Positions 35,401 through 47,480 of a stretch of DNA of 64,000 nucleotides are shown in pieces; the stretch's first letter is position 1, and every line of letters begins with the position of its first letter. Source of the DNA: Hydractinia symbiolongicarpus (taxonomy: Eukaryota; Cnidaria; Hydrozoa; Anthoathecata; Hydractiniidae); contig NC_079880.1 in the NCBI RefSeq assembly GCF_029227915.1, positions 10,691,501-10,755,500 on the forward strand. Reading direction: 5' to 3'. Under the pieces are notes generated by a model. The model was not told where the DNA came from. It searched no databases and saw only the letters and a program-made list of their open reading frames with translations. The translations under genes were made by a program, and so were the position numbers.

Positions 35401-38400
35401 AATGTAGCTACCATCACTGTTTTAGAGTTTCCACCCAGATTGTCTTTTAGAAGCCATGTTAGCACAGAATCACGATAAGGCACAAAAGAAGCTTTCTTTT
35501 GTTTTGCTTTACCGCTAGCCTAAATCATCAGGAGTAAAAAAATTTTTTTTAAGTCACATGAAATAATCTTATAACTGTCCCCTTTCAATATTTGTAACAT
35601 ATTGTTTATTTTCTTGTTTCTTTCTGCATACAATATAGCATAAATACAGGAAGCAACCCAATAGAAGCAATATAATATCACGAAAATGTTTATTTTTATT
35701 ACAGACATAATCCCTTGTTGAATGATAACATCATTTTAGCACAATTATATCTTTTAAGTTTCATTGTAATATCGATAATTATTCACTTTATATTCTCTTA
35801 GTTTTACACATCTAAAGAGACTTATTTAGTCCATCATATAAGTTTATGAACATTTTTGGTATACTTTAAAATAGATGTATGGCACCTGAAACATCATAAA
35901 ATGTTTTTTTCTTCGTAGTTCATACTGGATCCACGTTATGTTAACAACAAAAAATAAAAATATAAATTGAAGTGTCTGTAAAATATGACAACAAACAGAC
36001 ATACCTGATCAGCTAGAGCTGATATAACCAGACCAAGTGTTGTTAAGGACTTATTAATATTTGATCCTTCTTTAAGACGATCTCCTGATGCATTTGTCTT
36101 GCTGGCACGTTCACTTCCCGCAAGATCGACAAGACTGATCTTACTAACTTTCTCACCAGTGGCCTATATTGGAAAAAAAACATTGTAGAATTATTTTGAT
36201 ACAGAACAGTACGCTTATTTTACTTGGTATTACAAGTATTACATTTTTCTTATCAGTAAATCCTTATAAGCTCAGGCTCAGGTATGGTTTTTTAAATATA
36301 TGCTATGCATATTGGTGAATTCTTCTGATGTGTGCTTTTTCTTGTGTTATGGGTATTTTATTTAGACACAGACTTTTCTTATTTTTCAAACACAAAACTT
36401 AAACAACACCATTATACTGCATGAAATTGCCTTGCGTAATTGTAACTTTAGTTTTGTCACTGTTTTTTAAAAAATAAAAAATAATTCATCTTATCTTGTT
36501 GGGCAACGTTAAAGTTTTTAACTTGTTTTTGCAATATTCATAACAAAGGATGTACAATGCCTACCTTTGTCATTTCATCATAATGCGACTGCGTCATGAC
36601 CACAGTAAATACTGCATGCGATCGGCTACTTTCTGCATTCATACTTGTCGCAGCTACTGTTCTTGATTTGTTTCCTTCACTCATCAGATTTTCAATATCC
36701 TGAAATTGTATTTAATCATGACAGTCAACTCTGACCAGTATATTCTGTATTTTCCTCTCGAAATCTAAAGACTTTTACCTGAAACTTCTTTACTAAAAGC
36801 TTGGACAGGCCATCAACATATGGACCAAGAATGTTATGCTCTCGAACCTTTAAACTGTGTTTGTCACTAAAAAGTAGGCAAAATTAATGCTTTTTTGTTG
36901 TTGTCACAGGCAGATAGGCATTTTTCACCGTTTACTTACAAACGAAATTTATAAGCAAGCATATGGGAAAAAAACATACATAATTGGAAAACTTGAACGG
37001 AACCTTAACTAACAAAAAGAGAAAAACCTTTGAGTTGATTAATCTAGTAGTTATTTTTTTAATAACAAATGTCTGCAAAAAGGGGACATAAAAACAATAA
37101 CAACACAGCACGTCAGTTAAATACAGCATACATGTTACTTGTTTTACATAATCTTTAGTAGACCTAAGGAGCAATTTCTTTTCACTACAACATTCACTGC
37201 CTTTAATCAAGGTTGATGGAAATTTTACTTGATTACGTTACCTTTTAGGACAGAGCAAATCACGAACTTTCTCATTGTAAATTTCCATATAAGATACTTC
37301 AACTTTATAAGAGATATCTTCATCATTATTCTGTAACGTAATTAGAAAAAAATATATATTAGGGTTAAAAGCTACAACGCTTTTTATGAAAAATAAATAA
37401 ATAAAGCTTACTTGGTCAATTTGCTCAAAAAGAGAATCACAAATTTTTGGGATTAATCCCTTATCACTAGAAGTACCCATCATGGTGTAACTTTTACCGG
37501 AACCTATAATTCAAAACAACAGGTAATGAAATTCAAAGCTAGAAAATCGTTCATCCTTAAACATGTAAGAAAACCATGGTATTGTTCAATTTATTTTTCT
37601 ATATAATAAAATGCTCACTGTTTGTCTCTCTGTGAGTGAAAGGTTGTTGCAAGTAGCGATAAATTTCTAAATACTTTTTTCATGTGCTAACAGCTAGTGG
37701 TTTATTATTATAAGAAACAGTTTTATTGAGTCTTATGGTATGGGCATTTTTGACATCACTCTTTCGCAATAACTCTTGTAGAATATTCTACAATACTGTT
37801 TTGTTACATTAGGCTTTTATAATAAGGAATAAAAATAGCTAAAACTAATTAACTGTTATGGTGTAAAACAAAACAAACTTGAACGGTGAAAAAACAAAAC
37901 AACAACAATAACAAAAGGACTAACCAGTTTGACCATACGCAAAGATACATGCGTTATAGCCATTAAAAGCATTTTCAAGCACATCTGTTCCCAGACATTT
38001 GAAAACATATTCTTGACCTGTTCAAGTAAAGTAATGTATATTACATCAAACATCAACATTGAAAGTAACTTTATAACTTAAGGAAAAATAATAAAATTAC
38101 TTGAAAATTTTGGATCATTTTTATCCATTGACCAGAAGCAGTGATCAAAAGCAAAACTCTGCAAATAAATAAGGAAATAATGAAACATTGATGCATGAAA
38201 TCTTTTTTAAACGAAAATATTATGTAAATATTTTAAGACCACTCACCCTCTTGGATTTTCTGTTATTGTAACATAAAAAAAAGAAAAGTAAATAAGCAAT
38301 TTTATTGTAATATAATGTGGTATATATGTATGTATGTATACTTTTTGAATAGTTTGGAATGGTTTTAAAAGTTATAGGTTTGAATTAGGGCCATAATCTA

Positions 38401-41400
38401 CCTGCACCTGCAGAAACAGCATATTTTAGACTCTTTAGCCTAAAACAAGTTGCTGCTAGAAGGCATCTTGTTAACTAGGCTTATTTTTATGGTCTAAAGA
38501 AACTTGTGGATGAAGAAACTCTACTTCGAAACTTTTGTTGCTTAAATTTGTATTAATTTGGGAAAAGCAAACAAACAAAACAAAAAATAAGATTTTTCAG
38601 GCCATTTTTTTTTCAGTTTGAGTCTTCTCAGACCTTTCTCATTGATTTTACATGATTTTACAAATATTATAAAAAGCCTTTAAACAAGATCAAATACTGC
38701 ATGAATTAAAAACATCAAGAAAATAAGGCAAAATTAAAGAAATATTTCAGGACATTTTTAAAGTGGCTTCCCCCCTCTGTCTTAGCTTTCCAGAACGTGC
38801 TGGCCAAGACACCCAGAAAGACATTTTTCGTTACTCTTAAAAACAATGTCTAAACAATTACTTCTTTAATAAATGAATACACTTGCAGTATTTTTAATGG
38901 TTTTATGGAAAGATTTAAGAATACCAAATTACACATGAAATAAAATACAGATTGGATTAAAAAAATCACTACAATTGTCAGGCAATGATAATTTGACTTA
39001 TAAAAATGTTTGTCAGCACAGTTGAAACACATTGCTATTCCTGGACGAATGATAAATCTTAACATTCATTTGGTATGAAATTTTTATGATCAAACTTCTA
39101 GGATATTTATAATTAAAATTCTCTATACTATTTTCAAAAGAAATCAGAATTATTATTTTTTTGAAACTGATGCATTATTTACATAATGTTCAAAACATTC
39201 TTCACAACAAATACAGTTGCTAAGATTCAGATATGTGTGTTACCCCTGCTAAAATACTTTTTAACACATGCATAATAACACAAGATTTCAATTCAATTTC
39301 AGTAAAAAGCTATTAAATTAAAAGACATTTATTTCAAGGGTAATTTCTGAAAAGTCCAGCAATGCAAAGTTTGCAAAAACAACACTGTCTTACTTACTTT
39401 TCATTTTTTGGTGTTTTCAAGAAAGTTTGATCTTCTTTCATATCAATGACAACATCAGTGCCAATGTCAATTTCTGTAAACATAAAAATACAGATACATG
39501 GAAAAACGGGAAGAGAAAGTTTTTTTAAAAAAAGATTTTAATATATAAGTAGTTGTACGTTTTGAGACGGTCATATTCAATAACATTCCTAAATGGTCAT
39601 ATTTAAACAGTCATTTTTAAACGAAAGTGAAATGGTCATTTTCAAACGTGAGTGACACTACATACAAAAGGGTGCAGACCAAGAATAAAAGATTTAAAAA
39701 AAAATTTATTAGCTCTTTTTTACCATAAGATGGAACATAATTATTGATAAATAAACTAGGCTATTACAGGAACTGTTACGAAAATAAATAAATAATTACT
39801 TGATTAAGAATTACAGACCCATGTGTGCTCTTATAAAAAAAAAATTGGAAAGAAATAGTAAACATTGTTTACTTATTAGCAGGAGTATGGGTGTAATTTG
39901 AACTTATGTCGTGATTTAAGGGCAAAAGAAAGAATTGATTTAAAAGATTTAATCACTTACTTTAAAGATAAATTATTAAATTTTTGTTGTCAAAAAAATA
40001 AAAATTGGTAGTGATAGATGGGTCATTGCCCAAGTAAATGCCAAATTAAAAAAAAAAAATTTGTCGCTTTTTACATCATATATTTAGAAGAAAAATATTT
40101 CAAGAAGTTAGAGTTTATATTTAAATTGTTCAGTAATTATTTACGTCATTTGAAGGCTAATAGTTTGACTGTAAATACACAATTAATATCACCAGGTATT
40201 TGTGGTAGATTCCTTTATGGAAGACAAAAACCGAGATAAAAAAAGTTTAATTTTTGTGTTAAACGATAATTTTTTAATTAGCTATTATTAATTTACCATT
40301 GATTTGGACAAAAATTAAAATGTTTAGGTTAAATGTTAATTTATACTTGGTAAAATATAGTCTCTTAATGGAAAGTTATCATCTGCATACTATATATAGA
40401 TGTTATAAGGTTTAAATTGAATATAAGAATATTATCGTACCATATTTCTAACTTTTTTATTTTGTCATTAACACAAATTCATAACAATGAACAGGTGGTT
40501 CATAAAGTTGATAACTTATTTTAACACTAAAGACTAAGGATCAATATTTAATCAAGGTTAAACACTAAATTGTCTGTCTAAGGCTTATGAAACATAACAC
40601 ATTGAAAAAAAGCAGGACAAATTTCTTAACCAAGCACAATTCAGGGCTAAGTTGTGAAACAAAAGTTTTTTTATATATTAACAAAAAAACCCTAAGCTTT
40701 GTTAAAAACTATTTCTTTAACAACAATATGTATTAATGTGGAACAGAAAAGGGTTCCCTTAACCGTTCACAAGTTGGTTAAAGAAATAAGTACTATAGAC
40801 CTTTAACGGTTAACAAAATGCTAATTAAAAATATTTATATATAGAGTAATAACAATTAAATGGATACTTTTATGCCCAACAACAACAGAAATATTTTTTG
40901 AGTTATTTTAGCCTTCTTATTGCTATTATTTTTAACAATATGAGGCTATGTAATGATCAACTATAATGATTATAATATACTGTTCTTCCTAAAGTATACA
41001 AGCTATTACGAATATTATAAATAAACCATAAGTAACAAAATATTGGAGGTTCGATCATTTTCAGTAGACAGTGGATGTGACATGATGATAAAACTTCATC
41101 TACAACAAAACGTATGTTGGTAAACATTACTAAAAACATATTTTAGAACAAAATGTTATAAAGCAAAAGGGATTCCTACCTTAAAAATGATTTTTTATAT
41201 GTTGTGGAAAATAAAAGTTGTTTATCAAGTTTTTTGAAATTTTTTAAAAATCTTTCTTCGTTCATTTTTGTTTAGTTTATCGACACACACACACAATGTC
41301 TAACAAACATGACTTTGAAAGGTACAACAACAATTCTTTGATTGCATTTCAATATGATTTGATTTACAGTTAAATCTGACGAAAACCTTTACAAATACCG

Positions 41401-43211
41401 GACAAATTTATCCCAATTTTGCAGACTTTTTGCAAAGGGGGTGAGTGGATAGCCTAGTTAACAAGCTTTCTTTGAGGACATCAAATTTAGTTTCTCTCAG
41501 ATAAAAGCTTAGACGCAAACAAATGCCAGAGCAAATCCGGAATTATTGAATTCACGTCTTAGAAACCCCCAAATTACAATGAACTAATGAGCACAAAGTC
41601 AGTGTTGTTACATCATACCCTCCTAAATCAAGAACTAATTATATTTATTTAGGTAAGTAAGGCTATTTGCGTTCAAAGCAAAGGATTTGCCGATATTGAC
41701 CATGTGGGTGAAGAACAATAGAATTAACCAATCAAAAAACACGACCAGTATTCTGACTGCAAAAAAATTCTTTGAGACCTAGCGTAATTTTTCTCACCAT
41801 AACTATTTTGATTTCCAGGTAGTAAGGAAAATTACACTGGTCTCCTGGCTAGTGGGAGGTATACCCAGCTTCACAAAGATTTTTTGTAACAAAAATCTAT
41901 TTTGTATATTTTCTTAACAAAAGAGTCTGTGAAAAATGATGACAGTTTTTTGTTGCCTGCCTGTAAATGCATCCACAGGTTTAGGTTAAAAAAATTGTCA
42001 ACCTAATTTTGTTGTAAAATTTTTAAATAACAATATTTTGGTTTTGTTTGAGCTACTCCTACTTATTGCGGCTACAAAATAATTACATTTGATTTTTATT
42101 AAGTTAGTTGTTATCACTAACTAAAACCATTTAGGCTACAGAAATACTGTGGTACCATGATTTATAATAATAATTGTATATCGTATTAAGTTCCTTCTCC
42201 CACAGGGCACAGCATGCAATAAGTCAGCCCTGCCTTCGGTTTTGTAAGGAGAGGCGTTCTGTGAAGACTCTAACAATTGAGTCTCCTGTACAATTTTGCC
42301 TCATGTTAAACTGTGCCGGTGACAAGCATTTTCGAAGCATGTCACCAGCGACTTCTGCAATATACAATATAATGATGCCCTAACCTACTGAGTTCATCTC
42401 GAAACACAAAAAGCCAATGAACTATTAACCTAACAAAGTTCACCATCCAGAAGGTATGTCAAAGACTTGTACTCTATTCCCATTTGTCATTGTCTTAGGA
42501 GATCAATGCATTGAATTTATGAGGGGTTAAGCCCTAATAAAAGGTGAATGATAAAAGTTATTGCCAGTTGAAAAAAATATTGCTGACACAATGCCGACGG
42601 AAATCTGTTGAAATGTGTCTCACGTTGACAGTCTTATTGCTGATGTAAAAAAATTCTAATTTTTAAGTGCTGCAGACCCATTTTGGTTATAAAAAAACGC
42701 AAGTTGAAAAAAAATGGAGAGTGGTGCTAAGTTGTTTTATATTCCTGAAAACTAATTTAATTTTGCAGATGTTGAAATCCTGGGGAAAAAATCATGTTGA
42801 CCCACCAACATATTTTCCAATGATTTTAAGACGTATACATGACATATTCCCAATGGTGGTCTTACTTAATTAATGCCTTTATTCTGTTGCCTTGGTAACA
42901 AACAAAAAATGCTTTTGTATTTTCTGGGATATTTAGGGCGAAAAGGGAAAAGTTAAGTTAATAAATCTGTAATTTTTTCAAAAACCTGATACGCTTCATT
43001 GTGCAGGCAGGCGTATAATAGTTTATATTGGCAACATCTCTGGTTTTTTAAGAACATTGTACACTTCCTAATTTGGTTATGGTTGATCTGGAACTAATTA
43101 GCTATATAGGGATGCTTTTATCAAAGCAGACTAATTTCATTACATTTAACTATATTTACCTCTTTTGTTCAGTGGCCTAACTCTTACAGCAACTTTAACC
43201 TTTGACGACAT
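18692..43211 (-). CDS. KIF13: KIF13-family kinesin-3 motor with FHA and C-terminal CAP-Gly
   Basis: Complete gene of 39 exons. Every junction uses GT/AG and all phases agree, giving 4989 nt, 1662 aa plus stop. Order: N-terminal motor (P-loop GQTGSGKS 95-102, switch I NAESSRSH 208-215, switch II DLAGSE 245-250), neck and coiled coil, FHA domain ([14 protein letters not shown] around 528-541), kinesin-3 stalk with a KIF13/KIF1-type region ([20 protein letters not shown]), a low-complexity tail, and a CAP-Gly domain (about 1595-1658). Known: KIF13B and insect Khc-73 have this exact architecture, move toward microtubule plus ends and carry membrane cargo and polarity proteins; vertebrate KIF13A lacks the CAP-Gly. 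The start is the ATG at 43211 because [17 protein letters not shown] is the canonical motor N-terminus. Exons are listed in the four sub-entries. No broken exon was found. Confidence 0.97.
18853..18979 (-). repeat. Mini-Helitron inside the last KIF13 intron
   Basis: Minus orientation; CTAG at 18853-18856, then the hairpin of cccgtggaaaaatccacggg and the gacagacaga tract. The 5' end is decayed near 18979. It fills about 60% of the 218-bp intron that interrupts the CAP-Gly coding sequence, ending only 25 bases from the exon 38 donor. Confidence 0.8.
20376..20765. repeat. ~30-bp minisatellite in KIF13 intron 37
   Basis: About twelve imperfect copies of ttttccaagttttttttaa plus agaagggtctg. The variable length of the T run is the main difference between copies. 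Confidence 0.9.
20915..32163 (-). CDS. KIF13: KIF13 exons 18-37: stalk
   Basis: Exons: 32163-32107, 31884-31734, 31663-31595, 31155-31095, 30445-30352, 30047-29947, 29418-29244, 29054-28963, 28728-28564, 28272-28115, 25726-25427, 25263-25181, 24519-24393, 24148-24093, 23927-23710, 23474-23352, 22780-22727, 22338-22069, 21494-21456, 20995-20915. Recognisable blocks include [92 protein letters not shown] and [16 protein letters not shown], all in the order expected for KIF13. Exon 36 has a better-looking donor 4 bases downstream (AC|GTAAGC), but only CCA|GTACGT keeps the frame into exon 37. Confidence 0.93.
21596..21965. repeat. TTCGCGAAA-rich inverted repeat element
   Basis: Several ttcgcgaa motifs lie in opposing orientation at both ends (atttattttcgcgaa at the left, cgcgaaaattaatt and ctcgcgaaaat at the right). 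It looks like a diverged MITE in KIF13 intron 35. No frame. Confidence 0.5.
24655..24945 (-). repeat. tRNA-derived SINE with conserved-looking body
   Basis: Minus strand: A box tgtggtagagcg and B box ggggttcaaaccccgg at tRNA spacing, then a body that includes gcttagcgttcagcatgaga. The head folds like a tRNA T arm but the acceptor stem is absent. It lies in KIF13 intron 29. I recall similar bodies in SINEs of other invertebrates, but no family name can be assigned here. Confidence 0.75.
25727..28114. other. KIF13 intron 27, 2.4 kb, no exon seen
   Basis: Contains a (CAA)n microsatellite at 26367-26455. The open frame at 27606-27842 (plus) has no family signature and is antisense to the intron. 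The rest is A+T-rich. Confidence 0.7.
26367..26455. repeat. (CAA)n microsatellite
   Basis: About 12 uninterrupted caa units followed by imperfect ones, in KIF13 intron 27. Confidence 0.95.
30928..31057 (+). repeat. Mini-Helitron, reference copy with A|TC...CTAG|T ends
   Basis: Preceded by A at 30927, starts TCTATATTACAATACCCG, has a (GTCT)n tract, then the hairpin gtggatttatccac, and ends CTGACTAG at 31057 followed by T. This is the Helitron rule: TC at the 5' end, CTRR after a short hairpin at the 3' end, inserted between A and T without duplication. 130 bp, non-autonomous, in KIF13 intron 21. Confidence 0.85.
32476..32529 (-). CDS. KIF13: Candidate 54-nt cassette exon of KIF13
   Basis: Between exons 17 and 18, minus strand 32529-32476 has an acceptor (TTTTCATAG), an open frame of 17 full codons encoding [17 protein letters not shown], and a donor (G|GTAACATTG). 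Both ends are phase 1, matching the phase-1 junction of exons 17 and 18, so it can be included or skipped without a frameshift. With it the protein would be 1680 aa. Whether it is used cannot be told from sequence; its basic RRRK run is unlike the acidic flanks. Confidence 0.55.
33034..34935 (-). CDS. KIF13: KIF13 exons 12-17: neck, coiled coil and FHA domain
   Basis: Exons: 34935-34762, 34593-34459, 34293-34252, 33895-33795, 33570-33452, 33111-33034. Exon 12 encodes a charged heptad-rich helix ([16 protein letters not shown]...). Exons 13-16 encode the FHA domain: [44 protein letters not shown] and [15 protein letters not shown]. Known: in kinesin-3 motors the neck coil and FHA regulate dimerisation and autoinhibition. 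Exon 17 encodes the acidic segment [20 protein letters not shown] that follows the FHA in the family. Confidence 0.95.
35030..35298. repeat. ~39-40-bp minisatellite overlapping a KIF13 splice donor
   Basis: Six to seven units in two subtypes, one starting catgagcatacc(t/a)ttgcatac and one catgaacataccaacatgcc; starts near 35045, 35085, 35123, 35163, 35201, 35241 and 35281. The last unit overlaps the end of exon 11 (35292). The 18 bases at 35281-35298, containing the real donor, are identical to 35123-35140. Confidence 0.85.
35292..43211 (-). CDS. KIF13: KIF13 exons 1-11: motor domain
   Basis: Exons (high to low): 43211-43160, 39473-39398, 38259-38247, 38158-38101, 38017-37925, 37503-37412, 37330-37242, 36866-36779, 36699-36565, 36163-36005, 35519-35292. 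Together they give residues 1-361. Exon 3 is a 13-nt microexon supplying the KSKR stretch between TPKNEK and SFAFDHCFW; skipping it would break the frame. The P-loop is split between exons 5 and 6. [18 protein letters not shown] (exon 7), [10 protein letters not shown] (exon 10) and [20 protein letters not shown] (exon 11) are near-canonical, so the ATPase should be active. Intron 1 (3.7 kb) is the longest. Confidence 0.95.
39474..43159. other. KIF13 intron 1, 3.7 kb
   Basis: No additional exon seen. It contains the second copy of the ~365-bp dispersed repeat (41492-41853) and a short (ac)n run near 41283. The frame at 42174-42383 has no recognisable domain. Confidence 0.7.
41492..41853 (+). 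repeat. ~365-bp dispersed repeat, copy 2
   Basis: Same orientation as 16434-16799 and similar from aaaagcttagacgcaaacaa to tctcctggcta. Divergence looks moderate (roughly one base in five by eye). Confidence 0.8.
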
Positions 43212-43520
43212 CTTTGTGATAGTGAGTAATCTAGATCTAGCTATATATCCAGGTAACTATAGCAAGTCTAAATATACTTAAGCAACATATAAGCTATGAG
43301 CTTCTTTTTTTATGCAAGTTACTTTTCTTCTTATTTTCTTTTTCTTGTTGTTTTGAGGTATGAGAAGGCAAAACAAGTTTATTCTTGAAATCTTTAGACA
43401 CCAGCCGAATTGTGTAAGCTAGCTAGCCATTCAGAAAATGTTAAGATAAAGAAGCAGGAAGGAAGCAGTAAGTGAGTATAAACCGCGTAAGAAACAGAAA
43501 AATTTAACTAATTATAACCA

Positions 43521-43760
43521 GTTATGCCCAAGGTAATCAGTTTAGTAATCAAAATCCTTGAGTTGGGCATAACTGCTCTGCTGCGACACCACCATGTTGG
43601 AATGTTTTGCTTTGTTCTTCGTTTCCAACCCTCTTAATGTACGCGGTCACTTCACCAGAAACGTCCTCTGGCCGGAGGTGCGCGCACAAAATTTTACAAA
43701 AGCGATGAACGCTTTTGGGTTTAGTTCCAGCCCATTAAACTGGAAATATTTTGTATTATA
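43521..43760 (-). promoter_or_regulatory. Putative KIF13 upstream region, CpG-rich relative to surroundings
   Basis: 300-550 bases upstream of the KIF13 start codon the base composition shifts (gtacgcggtcacttcacc, ctggccggaggtgcgcgcac). An inverted repeat cagttatgcccaa/ttgggcataactg with a ~30-base spacer lies at 43521-43578. No TATA box or known motif is evident. Inferred from position and composition only. Confidence 0.3.
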
Positions 43761-43947
43761 AAAATTATATAACGCACAGCTCTGTTATATAACATAGAGC
43801 CTGAAGAAATTCTGGAACGGATATTGCTTTCACTGCGGACCACTCAACCAAAAAAGAATAAAAAATAAATTGAACCTTAGACTGCTTTCGCAAAGAATTA
43901 AAAACAAAAATTAGAAAGTGATCTTCATTAGAAATTGCCAAATAAAC

Positions 43948-44028
43948 TTAAGTCTTAAAAGAAAGCAAACTTCCAATAATACTGGTCACTTGGTCTGGAA
44001 GATAATTCCACACTTTTGCAGTTCTAAA
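43948..44028 (-). pseudogene. Remnant of a reverse-transcriptase C-terminus
   Basis: Twenty-six codons, FRTAKVWNYLPDQVTSIIGS and on to TAA at 43948-43950, resemble the segment near the end of many LINE-encoded proteins (R-TAK-WN-LP). A stop lies just upstream in frame. Too short to place in a clade. Confidence 0.45.
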
Positions 44029-45350
44029 CGGTTAGGAGGCTATTTTGCCAAATTCCGTGTTGACTAAGAAAAGAAGCAGCATCTGTTTTTTTTCGATGGA
44101 TGTTGACGGTTGGAGGGGAATCTTAACATCTTCTGTTGGTGTACACAGCAACATGCTATACATTAACGCGATAGCAGAAAGCTTAGCATTACAGTGATCA
44201 TTTATGGGAATCACTGAATTATGATTGTCTCGAATAAGAGTCCGTGAATGATCTACAATTTGTAAAAGAAAGCGGTTTGGATATGTGCCGTTGTTATACA
44301 TTTTTACGAATTTGGCTGTGCGAAATATTACTTTTCTGTTTTATAAATTACCTATTATTGTAGATAGGGGGCAAAAATTGTGCTTAACACAGATACGCGA
44401 TTATTAAATATGCCAAAAAAGCGCGAAAATTTCATTAATTAAGGGCTAGACGATAGAAATAAAGTAAAAAAAATTCTTCATTTCTATACCCCTAGATTAG
44501 GTTACCATTATTCTACATTTATTTCTTTGTCGAATAAAGAGGCGTAAAGAAATTCTACTTCATTGGTTCAGCACATGAGTTCTTATCTTTCATCACCTCT
44601 CTCCATATACCTATAATTATTTCATACAAAGCTCCGTTCAAAAATTTTTACCGGGAATCTGCAAAATCTTAAGCATTGCTAACAAAAAACAGGTACTTCA
44701 CGAATTGTCATCGAATATACATGAGCGACAGTTTGTATATTCCTGGAATTATATTTGATACATTTTCTAAATCTATAAAATCCATATTATCGAAGCCATG
44801 TCAATCTATACTGGCTTATGGGAAAAATAAAAGTGGAAGACAAAGTCGTAGAAATGAAGAGTTAATGCCTGTAAATTTGAATGTCAGCAGATTTATGTGG
44901 CAATAGAACCTCTTAAACTTTGTTGTTCAATCTTTTTGTAAATTCGGTATAGAATTAAAATTGTTTTCATTTTCGCAATTTGTGAATTCCTACAAATATT
45001 ATCCGTAAACATTGACTTTTAATCCCTTCTTCCAGTAACAGTTACTCCTGTTTTCTGTATCGTCAAAACGCAAAGGTACTTTATAGCGCATATGACGCCC
45101 ACTATTTAAAGACTTCGTTGGTTGAATTTTATTGCGTAAGTTTTACTTATTGTTCATCATTTAGGCGTGGTTTAGTTTTTAAACCACCCCGTGAGTTATT
45201 TTAAAGAGCTGTCATGCTACGAAGAAAAAGAACAAAAAAATGTAGTTGATGGGGTAGAACCCTCCAATCTAAGTAAACAGTGTCACTATTTCATCAAATA
45301 GGATGCTCGAAATACCAAGGCAGGAAATACGCACAACAGTTATCGACTAG

Positions 45351-45474
45351 TCTTCTGTTGTATTAATAATAGCCGTTGTCTGTCTGTCTGTTCACAAGAA
45401 AAGCGTCGTGCACACGAAATAGCGTGTAATATAAAGACGGTCGACCCGTGGATTTTTCTATGGGTTACGACTAG
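45351..45474 (+). repeat. Mini-Helitron copy
   Basis: Begins TCTTCTGTTGTATTAATAATAG directly after another CTAG (45347-45350), has the gtctgtctgtctg tract, the hairpin remnant cccgtggatttttctatggg, and ends CTAG at 45471-45474 followed by T. The preceding CTAG suggests it inserted next to an older copy. Confidence 0.65.
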
Positions 45475-47442
45475 TCTGTTATAATAATAATACCTATTGT
45501 CCGTTTTTCAGCCAAAAGCGAGTCGTGCTAACGACACACAAAATCTTAAGCTTGACATGACGAAAAAAAAACATCTAACGATTAGGGTTATGGTCACTCT
45601 TCAAAATATTTCCTTCTTTTAAAAAAATCTACAATGCAACTAAAATTGTACTATATACATTAATCTACAAAATAATATTTCTAAAAAATACAATGTAAAA
45701 TGTTCACTATTATTTTTAACTAAACAAAACTAAAAATAAATAAATAAAAAATACGAAAGATGGAAACAGCAAAGATTGAAAACAGTTTTTACTTCAACTT
45801 GGACGAAGTGAAACTTGCCACCATAATATAACTTACAAGACGTATTTTAATCCTAGAATTTTTGATTTCCGCCAACCGCTACGCGAGGCGGAATCTTTAA
45901 AATTGCCTTAAGGGATACAAAGAGAGACAGCGCAGCTAGGCTGGATGCACGGGGTTATCATATTAGGCTCTAGGCTAAAATATTTGCGCGGATCATGTCA
46001 TTGTTATGACCTGAGAAGCCAATAGGAAAGCTTCGTTTCGTTTACAACTAATAAGAGTACAGATTGTAAATAATCTGGTCTTCACGATCTTCTAGTATTC
46101 TACATTCCTTGGCTAAAGCTTTGGACTATGACTAAAAGCACTTTGAATTCTGGGTGTACGAATCTTGTTCTTTGGCTGTGTCTGTGGGGAATTTCTTTTA
46201 GGGTTGGCTTGCTGGTGGGAACTCCAGAGTAGTTTATATTATAGTATACTTGATATAAGGTAAGAGTTATTGTATTTTGATTAGCTAGCTGGTGTTTTTT
46301 TAGCTGATCTGCACAATCTTTGTCTAGTCACTAAGAAGGGGTTAGCTAAGCTATAGAATAGGTAAAGCTAGCTAGCTTCCAGAAAAGAAAACTTTTTAGT
46401 TGTGTTAATAGTTAATAGCCAACTGGACGTAGGTAGCTACCCCTCTATTCTTTAGTTTTACAAGGGTTTTATTTATTCATTTCGGTAAATTTCATATATT
46501 TTATCTGAAAGCTTAGGCACTTTGTCGAACTTGCTTGGTAAATTCCCTAACCAACCAGAAGCATTTTAGGTACAAAATATTCTTTTCGATTGGATAAAAT
46601 TATCCTTGAATTTTGTAAAATCCCTAGTAGCTGGCTAGTTAGGCGTGTTTCCTAATGCAAATTGACAGGCTTTATTATTTTTCCTCATTTTTTGAATGGT
46701 TTTTCTTTTTTAGATCAGCCGTTATTAAAACATCCACCGTCGGCAAAATAAGCGAGAGAGTAAGAATAACGCCTAAATTCTGAAACATTCAGAAGTTCAA
46801 TGTTACATTAAAAATGTCCAAAATTTTCTAGATTAATTTCAAAGACATCAAGTTAAAGCTTTTATTTTTTTAGAGAATACTATATGTAAAATATTTTATT
46901 TTTTATTTATATATAGACATTCTTTTTTTATAAGAACATGAATATGAAAGAAAGCCCTTTCAATGTTTGAAATGCAGCCTATAAATATTCTTGAGATGTT
47001 CTTAATTTACCGTAAATGACGAAAAAGCACCTGGGGAGGGAGCTTATTTAATTTCGCCCATTAGAGGGGGCGTTTAATTGGCAAGGCAGTTAATTCAGTA
47101 GTAGTGCTTATTCAGCAAGGGGTGATTATTCTGTAATTTACGATGTTACCTTAATTTGATGATAATTGCTACAGAGTGTAGCACTTGGAACTTATTTTTA
47201 TTTTTTAATAATTTCATTAAAAAAATTTGTAGAATAATCTTAACATGTCCTTAGATTTTAATACTCATGTTCTTATATACTTTGTTTCGTCCTCAGAACA
47301 AAAGATATTTACGCTGGGCTTACTTTGTTTTTTTCTTTGTTTTTAAACTTGTTAAACTTTAGTTGCAGATAACATGCATCGCGTTTTTGAATAATCTCAC
47401 ACTATATGACATATTTTAATGCCATATTGCTTATCTCTGCTG

Positions 47443-47480
47443 ATGGCGGAAATCTTCAAGCCATCGGGCTTCTTGTTTAC
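47443..47480 (+). repeat. Short hairpin repeat shared with 6753-6788
   Basis: ggcggaaatcttcaagcc, loop atcg, ggcttcttgt, in the same orientation as the first copy. About 30 of 34 positions match. Confidence 0.55.

Noticed and set aside
44032-44301. 89-codon minus frame upstream of the LINE scrap
   Set aside because: Could be earlier reverse-transcriptase sequence in a shifted frame, but no motif confirms it.
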